DNA of 64,000 nucleotides from contig NZ_AP023355.1 in the NCBI RefSeq assembly GCF_016865425.1, positions 5,578,198-5,642,197 on the forward strand. Direction: 5' to 3'. Positions within the stretch are counted from its first letter, which is position 1, and every line of letters begins with the position of its first letter. The DNA is from Actinocatenispora thailandica. GTDB lineage: Bacteria > Actinomycetota > Actinomycetes > Mycobacteriales > Micromonosporaceae. The notes under the pieces were generated by a model that searched no databases, was not told the origin of the DNA, and was given only the letters and a program-made list of their open reading frames with translations. Made by a program: the position numbers and the translations under genes. This document shows positions 35,183 through 41,878 of this stretch, piece after piece.

Positions 35183-36071
35183 ACCGCCCGCGATCGAGGT
35201 CACCGGCCTGCGGATGCGGTACGGCACAACCGACGTGCTGCACAACGTCACGTTCGGCGCGCGGCCCGGCGAGGTGCTCGCGCTGCTGGGACCGAACGGC
35301 GCCGGGAAGACCACCACGATCGAGATCCTGGAAGGCTTCCGGAGCCGTACCGCCGGGCGGGTACGGGTGCTCGGCACCGACCCGGCCACCGCCGGTGAGG
35401 CGTGGCGGGCCCGGGTGGGCGTGGTCCTCCAGTCCTGGCGCGACCACGGCCGGTGGCGGGTCCGTGAACTGCTCGACCACCTGGGCAGCTACTACGCCGC
35501 GTACTCGACACCCGCGCTCCGGCGCCCCTGGCCGGCCGACGACCTGATCGCCGCGGTCGGCCTCACCGACCGCGCGGACCACCGGATCGGCACCCTGTCC
35601 GGCGGCCAACGCCGCCGGCTCGACGTCGCCATCGGCCTGGTCGGCCGGCCCGAACTGCTGTTCCTGGACGAGCCCACCGCCGGCTTCGACCCGGAGGCGC
35701 GGCGCGAGTTCCACCGGCTGATCGGCGACCTGATCGCACCGCGTACCACCACGATCGTGCTGACCACCCACGACCTCGCCGAGGCCGCCCGGCTCGCCGA
35801 CCGCATCCTGATCCTGGACGGCGGCCGCATCGTCGCCGACGGTACCGCCGCCGCACTGGCCGCCGCGCTCGGCAGCGAGGGCGAGGTCCGGTGGGTGCAC
35901 GCCGACCAGCCACACCAGGTACGCACCGCCACCCCGACCCGGTTCACCCGGGACCTGCTCGGCCGGTACGGCGAGCAGATCACCGACCTGGAGGTGCGCC
36001 GCCCGTCGCTGGAGGACACCTACCTGCGGCTGGTCCGGCACGCCGAGCAACCCGAAGGAGCAGCACGATGA
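35169..36071 (+). CDS. ABC exporter ATPase
   Basis: The 300-residue ATPase has Walker A GPNGAGKTT, Q-loop VVLQSWRDHG, signature LSGGQRRRLDVA, Walker B LLFLDEPTAGFD and switch His LTTHDLAEAARL, with a C-terminal extension ending RRPSLEDTYLRLV. It starts at a GTG inside the ClpN gene and its TGA overlaps the permease ATG, so the four genes 34470-36916 form one tightly coupled operon. Substrate unknown. Confidence 0.92.
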   Translation: MPAAEPPAIEVTGLRMRYGTTDVLHNVTFGARPGEVLALLGPNGAGKTTTIEILEGFRSRTAGRVRVLGTDPATAGEAWRARVGVVLQSWRDHGRWRVRELLDHLGSYYAAYSTPALRRPWPADDLIAAVGLTDRADHRIGTLSGGQRRRLDVAIGLVGRPELLFLDEPTAGFDPEARREFHRLIGDLIAPRTTTIVLTTHDLAEAARLADRILILDGGRIVADGTAAALAAALGSEGEVRWVHADQPHQVRTATPTRFTRDLLGRYGEQITDLEVRRPSLEDTYLRLVRHAEQPEGAAR

Positions 36072-36916
36072 GCGCCGCGAGCACCGCGGTCCGGGCCGGC
36101 CTCGCCCGGGGCGCCATCCAGTTCCGCCAGTCGATCACCAGCCCCGCCGAGATCTTCAACCACGCGTTCTGGCCGGCGTTGGCGCTGATCGCGGTGGTGT
36201 TCCTGCGGCGCTGGCACTTCGGCGGCACCCCGCTCGCCACGCTGGCGGTGCCCAGCATCCTCGGCATGAACGCGGCAATGGCCATGGTCACGATGAGCCA
36301 GTACCTCACCGCCGACCGGGAGGACGGCACCCTGCTGCGCGCCAAGGCGACCCCGCACGGCATGGTCGGTTACCTGGTCGGCCGCCTCGTCTCGGTGTCC
36401 GGCGGGCTGCTGCTGGACCTCGCCCTGTTCTTCGTCCCGGCGCTGCTGCTCGCCGACGGGCTGATCCTGAACCAGCTCGGCCGGTGGCTGACCCTGCTGT
36501 GGGTACTCGCTCTCGCGCTGGTCGCCACCCTGCCGGCCGGCGCCGTACTCGGTTCGGCGTTCGGCAGCTCGCGCAGCCAAGGGCTGCTGACGCTGCCGAT
36601 CCTCGGCGTCATCGGCATCTCCGGCATCTTCTACCCGATCGCCGCACTACCCGGCTGGGTGCAGGGCATCGCGCAGGTCTTCCCGCTCTACTGGCTGGGC
36701 CTCGGGATGCGCTCGGCGCTGCTGCCGCCGGACGCCGTCGCGGTGGAACTCGGCCACTCCTGGCGACACCTGGAAACCGTCGGCGTACTCGGCGCCTGGG
36801 CGGTCGTCGGACTGCTGCTGGCACCGGTCGTGCTGCGCCGGATGGCACGCCGCGAGTCCGGCTCGGCCCTCGCCGCCCGCCGCGCCCGGGCGCTGCGCAC
36901 CGGCGGCGCGCGGTGA
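36068..36916 (+). CDS. ABC-2 type exporter permease
   Basis: This 282-residue membrane protein has about six hydrophobic segments, the ABC-2 loop EDGTLLRAKATPHGMVGYLVGR and the conserved FYPIAALPGWVQGIAQVFPLYWLG. It forms the channel with the ATPase encoded directly upstream. The operon starts with an autoregulatory HTH protein, so the exporter is probably stress- or drug-induced. It ends in an Arg/Ala-rich tail, with a 27-base minisatellite 24 bases downstream. Confidence 0.9.
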   Translation: MSAASTAVRAGLARGAIQFRQSITSPAEIFNHAFWPALALIAVVFLRRWHFGGTPLATLAVPSILGMNAAMAMVTMSQYLTADREDGTLLRAKATPHGMVGYLVGRLVSVSGGLLLDLALFFVPALLLADGLILNQLGRWLTLLWVLALALVATLPAGAVLGSAFGSSRSQGLLTLPILGVIGISGIFYPIAALPGWVQGIAQVFPLYWLGLGMRSALLPPDAVAVELGHSWRHLETVGVLGAWAVVGLLLAPVVLRRMARRESGSALAARRARALRTGGAR

Positions 36917-36940
36917 CCGGACGCCGTCCGGGTGGACCGC

Positions 36941-37102
36941 CGACGGCTCCTCCTGGCCCGCCGAGCCCGACGGCTTCTCTTGGCCCGCCGAGCCCGACGG
37001 CTTCTCCTGGGTCGCCGAGCCCGACGGCTTCTCCTGGGTCGCCGAGCCCGACGGCTTCTCCTGGGTCGCCGAGCCCGACGGCTTCTCCTGGGTCTCCGAG
37101 CC
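36941..37102. repeat. 27-base tandem repeat, six copies
   Basis: Units start CGACGGCTTCTCCTGGGTCG at 36941, 36968, 36995, 37022, 37049 and 37076. The inner copies are nearly identical. The period is a multiple of three, so all six frames stay open (a nine-residue repeat SATQEKPSG on the minus strand), but no frame has a good start and end. It fills the gap between the permease and methyltransferase genes. Confidence 0.95.
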
Positions 37103-37207
37103 CGGCCTGCCCGGCGGGCCGTACCGCGAACCCGGTCGACCCTGTGGCACAGGTCGCTGCTGCCGCGGGATGGCGTACGGCTGGGCCCGCTGCGGCATGA
37201 TGGGCGG

Positions 37208-37807
37208 ATGAGCGAGCCATTCGACGAGATCGCCGAGCGGTACGACGAGGCCGCCACCGATCGTGCGGGCCAGCTCGCCGCCGGCCGGTGGCTGCTGGAC
37301 GAGCTACCCCGGCCCGGTCGGGTTCTCGATCTCGGCTGCGGCTCCGGGCTGCCGACCGCGCGCCAGCTCGTCGACGGCGGCGTCGAGGTCGTCGGCGTCG
37401 ACACCTCCGCCCGGATGCTGGAGTTGGCCCGCCACAACGTGCCGGAGGCCGAGTTCCACCAGGCCGACCTGCGCGCCCTGCCGGACGCCGTGGGTACCGT
37501 CGACGCCGTGGTGGCGTTCTTCTCGCTGCTGATGCTCCCCCGCGCCGAGTGGCGCGACACCCTCGCCGCGCTGCGCACCCGGCTGCACGGCCCGAAGCTG
37601 CTCGTCCTGGGGATGGTCGAGGGCGACCTGGACGACGTGCCGATCGAGTTCCTGGGCGTACCGGTGCGGGTCTCTGCGGCGTCCGCCGCCGGCCTGTCCG
37701 ACACGGTCAGCTCCGCCGGCTACTCGGTTCGCGCCCTGCACCGCCAGGAGGTCGCGCTCGGAGACACCACCGAGTTCCAGCTCTTCGTCTACGCCACCGC
37801 CGACTGA
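37208..37807 (+). CDS. Class I SAM-dependent methyltransferase
   Basis: The 199-residue protein has motif I VLDLGCGSGLPTARQLV, acidic motif VVGVDTSARMLELAR, FHQADLRALPD, and VVAFFSLLMLPRAEW. It is a small Methyltransf_11/25-type enzyme. The last third (EVALGDTTEFQLFVYA) is typical of cytoplasmic methyltransferases acting on small molecules. I chose the ATG at 37208 (MSEPFDEIAERYDEAA) because the frame upstream is only the minisatellite. No operon partner. Confidence 0.88.
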   Translation: MSEPFDEIAERYDEAATDRAGQLAAGRWLLDELPRPGRVLDLGCGSGLPTARQLVDGGVEVVGVDTSARMLELARHNVPEAEFHQADLRALPDAVGTVDAVVAFFSLLMLPRAEWRDTLAALRTRLHGPKLLVLGMVEGDLDDVPIEFLGVPVRVSAASAAGLSDTVSSAGYSVRALHRQEVALGDTTEFQLFVYATAD

Positions 37808-37999
37808 CCCCCGCACCGACACCGGCTCTGCGTCCGGCCCAGGCGCCAGCTCTGCGTCCGGCCCTGGTACCGGGCTCGGCGCCGCCTCTGCGTCCGGCAC
37901 CGACATCGGCTCTGCGTCCGGCCCTGGTACCGGTTCCTCGTCCGGGCTCGGCTGCCGATGCACGCCGGCACCGGGCGGCGACCGGCACGACGCCACCTG
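37808..37999. repeat. Imperfect repeats of CTCTGCGTCCGGC between two genes
   Basis: Four copies of CTCTGCGTCCGGC with 20-35-base variable spacers, two followed by CCTGGTACCGG. No gene seen in this 190-base gap between convergent genes. Confidence 0.8.
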
Positions 38000-38710
38000 T
38001 CAGGCAAACTCGTCGAGCAGCCGGTAGAACGCGATCCGGTCCGGGTCGACCGGGATGCCGTACCGGTCGAGGAACGCCGCCGCGGCCCACGGCCCGTACT
38101 GCGGGTTGAGGTTCGCGGCGGTCAGCGACCGGGTCGCGAGGGCAAGATCACACCAGCGGTCCGCGACGCCGAGCCGGCCGACATCGATCACCCCGGTCGG
38201 CCGGTAGCTGTCCGGATCGAACAGTACGTTCGGCAGGCACAGGTCACCGTGGCACACCACCGGGTCCTCGTCGTCCGGCCGGGTGGCGAGCAGTTCCGCG
38301 GCGAGCCGATCCCGCGACCAGCCGGTACGTTCCTCGCCCAGTGCGGTCGGCTCGACGCCGGCGGCGAGCGCCTCGGGCACGGCGACCGCCAGCCGGCGAT
38401 CGAACGGGCACGCCGCGATCGGCAACCCGTGCAGCGCCCGGGTCAGGTCGGCCAACCCGGCGACGATGGACGGGCGTGCCGCGGCCGGCCAGTGCTCGGC
38501 CGCGGACCGGCCGGGCAGCGCCGCGGTCACCAGCAACCCCGGCCGGCAGTCCAGCACCTCCGCCGCGGGAAACCCTTGCTCCCGCAACCAGCGCAGCCGC
38601 TCGCCCTCCCCGACCAGGTCGTGCCGCGGATCGGTCGACCGCTTGCGGTACACGCCGCCGCGCCGCTCCACCACGGCCCCGGACATCCCCACCGTCACCG
38701 GCTCCCACAC
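38000..38710 (-). CDS. Aminoglycoside 3'-phosphotransferase-like kinase (APH(3') type)
   Basis: The kinase has 236 residues. The catalytic loop is VVCHGDLCLPNVLFD (HGD-x4-N) and the metal-binding aspartate is in GVIDVGRLGVADRWCDLA, the hallmark of APH(3') kanamycin kinases. The C-terminus FLDRYGIPVDPDRIAFYRLLDEF also fits. It should phosphorylate an aminoglycoside or related small molecule; self-resistance or an intrinsic gene is possible. The start is GTG (WEPVTVGMSGAVV) behind a G-rich Shine-Dalgarno. The N-terminal lobe is shorter than in clinical enzymes, so activity is not assured. Confidence 0.85.
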   Translation of the reverse strand: MWEPVTVGMSGAVVERRGGVYRKRSTDPRHDLVGEGERLRWLREQGFPAAEVLDCRPGLLVTAALPGRSAAEHWPAAARPSIVAGLADLTRALHGLPIAACPFDRRLAVAVPEALAAGVEPTALGEERTGWSRDRLAAELLATRPDDEDPVVCHGDLCLPNVLFDPDSYRPTGVIDVGRLGVADRWCDLALATRSLTAANLNPQYGPWAAAAFLDRYGIPVDPDRIAFYRLLDEFA

Positions 38711-38777
38711 GCCCCCACCCTGGCGAGGCTCCGCGATCGGCGCAACCGCAATGCGGTGCGGCGGCGATCTCCCGCGA

Positions 38778-38960
38778 TCAGTCGATCGGGTCGGTGACGC
38801 ACTTGCAGGGCCGGGCGGTGTCGCCGCATCCCGGGCACCCGGTGCCCAGGTATTCGCCGCGACCATCGGGATGGCTTGGCCGATCCCGGTACCCGGACGG
38901 GCGGCGTGCGGCCAGCCACCAGAGCAGAGCAAGACCGCCGAGCACCAGCAACACCCACAT
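38778..38960 (-). CDS. Small membrane protein with cysteine-rich tail
   Basis: The 60-residue frame has one N-terminal membrane helix (MWVLLVLGGLALLWWLAA), a basic polar middle and a tail with four cysteines (CPGCGDTARPCKC). The arrangement, CxxC and CxC, could bind zinc. Codon bias is good but there is no homologue I recognise. It is a plausible but unproven gene. Confidence 0.5.
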   Translation of the reverse strand: MWVLLVLGGLALLWWLAARRPSGYRDRPSHPDGRGEYLGTGCPGCGDTARPCKCVTDPID

Positions 38961-39106
38961 GGCGCGGCCCCTTACCGTCGAGTACCTCGTTACCGTCGAG
39001 TCGAACCACCTCGTTCGTGTCGGCACCGGCCCGACACCGCCGCACCGGGGCCGTCGGACATTCGCCCGACCGAGCGCCCGCGGGGCTTCGGGGGAACCCG
39101 GTCGGG

Positions 39107-39400
39107 TCACGAACGGTCGAAGGCGGCGAGCACCGCCCTGATGCCGGCTTCCCAGGTCGTCAGCCCGACGGCGATCTCGTCCGTACGCATCGGATTCCTC
39201 GGGTCCGGCGCGAACGCGACGTACGGCGGGCCACCGCCCATCGACGCGCCGACGTGGCCGACCTGCGGAAATCCGGAGGGATCCTGGACCACGCAGACAA
39301 AGTCCGGGTCGCCCGGATATTCGGGCTCGGGCGAGAGCAGAAACAGCCCGCGCTGTTTCACCTCGGCCATGACATCCCGGCTCAGCGAAGACACGTCCAT
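39107..39400 (-). CDS. Hypothetical protein
   Basis: The 97-residue soluble protein has GGGGAGAT before the ATG. It contains PDFVCVVQDPSGFPQVGHVGA and ends TTWEAGIRAVLAAFDRS. No domain is recognised. Codon bias and the ribosome-binding site support it as real. Confidence 0.65.
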   Translation of the reverse strand: MDVSSLSRDVMAEVKQRGLFLLSPEPEYPGDPDFVCVVQDPSGFPQVGHVGASMGGGPPYVAFAPDPRNPMRTDEIAVGLTTWEAGIRAVLAAFDRS

Positions 39401-39574
39401 GATCTCCCCTTCTCGCCCGTCGTGTCCCGATGATGCCACCCGTTCACAACCACCCGTGGCCACACGCATGCGCACGGAAACACCGACGAAAGCGCCCCCG
39501 AGCCGCCGGAACGCGAGGGCCCGAGGGCACGACCCCGCCTAGCCCAAAAGGTGCCCGCGAAAGGAAAGGCCAGT

Positions 39575-39770
39575 GCTGCCGGAACGCGAGGCCCCGAGGG
39601 CACGTCCCCTGCGGAAGGGCAGGCCAGCGAGCTGCCGGAACACGAGGGCCCGAGGGCACGTGCCCTGCGGAAGGGCAGGCCGGTGAGCTGCCGGAACACG
39701 AGGGCCCGAGGGCACGTGCCCTGCGGAAGGGCAGGCCAGTGAGTTGCCGGAACGCGGGGTCTGGGGGCTC
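39575..39770. repeat. 56-base tandem repeat with internal palindromes
   Basis: Units begin GCTGCCGGAACACGAGGGCC, with exact spacing of 56 bases. Each includes the palindrome AGGGCACGTGCCCT and GCCCTGCGGAAGGGC, so single strands could fold into repeated hairpins. Not a CRISPR array: there are no unique spacers. Confidence 0.9.
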
Positions 39771-39791
39771 GGCCCCCCAGATGGAATGCGA

Positions 39792-39830
39792 AGAGGGCCG
39801 CATCTGCGCTTTCCGCAGATACGGCCCTCT
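39792..39830 (-). terminator. Displaced terminator of the tRNA-fMet gene
   Basis: A 17-base stem with one mismatch (AGAGGGCCGCATCTGCG / CGCAGATACGGCCCTCT) and a short loop directly follows the 3' end of the tRNA remnant in attL. Before integration of the element it would have followed the intact tRNA gene. Confidence 0.7.
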
Positions 39831-39832
39831 CA

Positions 39833-39879
39833 CCCTCGTAGCGGGGCAGGATTTGAACCTGCGACCTCTGGGTTATGAG
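39833..39879. repeat. attL: copy of the tRNA-fMet 3' half
   Basis: Forty-seven bases, identical to attR except for one G fewer in the GCGGGG run (39841-39846). This copy keeps the original 3' end and terminator of the tRNA but no longer belongs to a functional gene. Confidence 0.92.
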
Positions 39880-40832
39880 TAGCCTGACGTCCGTCTCACG
39901 AGTTCCCGGTTGGCCCCATTGCGACGCTCTGACCTCGCAGAACACGGCCATGTCGTCTCGCCTGTCTCATGAAGTCTCACGCCCCTCGACCCGTCTTGGT
40001 CACGGATCTGGCCACGTCTTCGCAGCGCTCCACGCGCCGGTACGCGGCGTGGCGGACGCAGTCCATCGTCCCCGACTTCCTGACCCTCCCCCAAGGGAGG
40101 CGATCGCATGCGCACACGGCTCCGGAAGCGAGTCAACTTCACCGCGAGGCACACCGATTGACCTGCGACAACGCACGTTAGCGAAATACGGGTCCGAATC
40201 TCTCGCAGGACTCTCGCGTGCCGTCTGTCTCAGGCTGAAACATCAGGGGCATCGCGACAGAGGGGGCGCACCGCGCCCACCCGCCAAGTTCGCTGTAGAG
40301 CCGTCAACCGCGATGCGCACGGTTCGTAGCGCAGCGGCGAGGGAGCACCGGTACAGCGCGAATGTAGGGGGCTCTGAGGCGGCCGTAGACGACCTAACAT
40401 CGCCCGGTGGTAGCCAATGTAGCTCCGAACGAACGGAAGGCAAGCTCACCCCAATGTTTCAGCCTACGGAGACTCCCGGCGCGTGGGAACACCGGTGACA
40501 CCACCGCCTACGTTGTCACCAATGTCTGCGCAGGCCAGGGGGCAAATGGTGACACGGTGACATTCTAAACTGGCCTCGACCGCTGACGGGGAGTTCCGCC
40601 ACTCGGCGCAGCGATGACTATCTGCGGCTCAATGACACCCAAGCACGCGGTGCCTAGGCAACGGCCCTGGCCAACATCAGCGCCGGGGGCGCGTCTCGGA
40701 CACGCTGGACCTCCGCTGAAATGGAAGCTGCGAGTTCGTCCCCACCGTCACCGATCACTACACCTCGTCACAGGCCAAAAGGAAGCGATGATCGGGGTAC
40801 ATGAGGCACGCACGCCCGAACCTATGGCGCCA
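39880..40832. other. Left end of the AICE, no gene seen
   Basis: About 950 bases without a supportable gene. It carries GTCTCACG/GTCTCATG repeats (39892, 39964, 39974), a 15-base sequence TGGTCACGGATCTGG (39997-40011) that recurs near attR, and several GGTGACAC motifs (40494-40561) that recur beside the excisionase gene. These look like protein-binding sites for excision or replication. Confidence 0.6.
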
Positions 40833-41678
40833 CTAAAAGCGAAGTGGAGAGCTCGACTTAACCACGTCAACGCCCTCGTACTCTTTATATTGACCAAGTA
40901 GCTGACGCACTGCCTTCATCCGCTGTTCCACGTAGCTCCCCGGTCCGACCATAACCTGCGTCACTGCCGATCGCTCAAATAGAACATTACGATAGGGGAC
41001 GATGCCCACCGATCCGCTCCGGAAATGCAAATCAGGCCAGTCACCCCAGGTTGTCATTATGAGTCGCCATTCGCGCTCCTCCATGAACGCTGGGTTCTTC
41101 ACCGTGGCCAAACCAGGAAGCACAAGCCGCATCGCCTGCGAATATCCTTGCGTTCCTGGGTGGCCCCTGGGTTCAGGAGCAGCATCGTCTACCAGCCTCG
41201 CAATGTGGTCGACGGCAGACTCAAGGCCGTAAACGACTGGGCGGAAAAGAAGATTAAGGCCCAAGGCTTCAATGTCTCCTACAGGTAATCCATTCGTCGC
41301 GAATGCGATCGAATACCCTCCACTGCCACTATAGGCACGCCATTGGCTCAAGAGATCATTCTCAGCACAGAAGCACGTTGCGTAGACGTGGAACCTGCTC
41401 CCATTCTCGTAACGCTCGCCAGTCACTTCACCGACGATATTTCTGAGAATCGATGCCCTATTCCCGTTTGCCGAAACCGAATCACTCGGAGACGCCAGAG
41501 AATCCGCCTTGCGAAGTAACAGATCTAAAACTGGCTCCTTCGCATACTCCAACTCTTCCGCATCATTCATATATTCAACATCTGTCATCCAGAAGGACCG
41601 ACCCTGGAGGAGTCCACAAAGGCCACTTCCATTAGTGTAATGATAGACAGTGTCTGGCACTTCGAGAGTTTTAGTCAT
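40833..41678 (-). CDS. DUF2971 family protein
   Basis: The 281-residue soluble protein shows the DUF2971 pattern: VYHYTNGSGLCGLLQGRSFWMTDVEYMND, then YATCFCAENDLLSQWRAYSGSGGYSIAF, and later FMEEREWRLIM. The conserved Tyr-His, the CFC and the SQWRAY imply an enzymatic fold resembling ADP-ribosyl-binding/toxin-like domains, but the family has no established activity I can name. It lies 200 bases downstream of the NB-ARC/TPR gene on the same strand, and both have low GC. I chose ATG 41678 because homology starts at once; earlier starts (41705, 41828) are in frame. Confidence 0.75.
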   Translation of the reverse strand: MTKTLEVPDTVYHYTNGSGLCGLLQGRSFWMTDVEYMNDAEELEYAKEPVLDLLLRKADSLASPSDSVSANGNRASILRNIVGEVTGERYENGSRFHVYATCFCAENDLLSQWRAYSGSGGYSIAFATNGLPVGDIEALGLNLLFRPVVYGLESAVDHIARLVDDAAPEPRGHPGTQGYSQAMRLVLPGLATVKNPAFMEEREWRLIMTTWGDWPDLHFRSGSVGIVPYRNVLFERSAVTQVMVGPGSYVEQRMKAVRQLLGQYKEYEGVDVVKSSSPLRF

Positions 41679-41878
41679 CACTTTCAGAACTACTCCCTTC
41701 GGCATCCTCGCCTCAATGCTGGAGCCGGATCGACGGTCGATCGCCCTATTCGATTTCTGAGCCGGCGCATCGCCTGCCGGCGCGAGATCCATCACCAACC
41801 TACTAGACCCTTCATGTGCCCATGGCAACGACCAACCAGCTCCTCCGGTAGGCTGCTCTCATGGCCGATCGTGGTGCG

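Larger units (their letters stand above)
39401..39832. other. Gene-free region with 56-base repeats next to attL
   Basis: No supported gene. Three complete and one partial copy of a 56-base repeat begin at 39575, 39631, 39687 and 39743, and a diverged copy begins near 39502. The former terminator of the tRNA lies at the right end. Confidence 0.7.

Noticed and set aside
36609-37198. Minus-strand protein with SATQEKPSG repeats
   Set aside because: The repeat looks protein-like, but the frame then runs antisense through the ABC permease and has no credible start site; the 27-base period keeps all frames open.
36932-37207. N-terminal extension of the methyltransferase through the 27-base repeat
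   Set aside because: The extension would be an Arg/Leu-repeat unrelated to the family; the ATG at 37208 gives the normal methyltransferase start.
39575-39770. CRISPR-like regular repeats
   Set aside because: The units are contiguous 56-base tandem copies without unique spacers, and there are no cas genes.
39430-39882. Plus-strand frame ending GQDLNLRPLGYE
   Set aside because: The last residues are a translation of the tRNA 3' half in attL, a well-known annotation artefact; the rest is the 56-base repeat.
39875-40498. Plus-strand frame in the left end of the element
   Set aside because: No ribosome-binding site or recognisable domain, and composition differs from coding sequence of the element.
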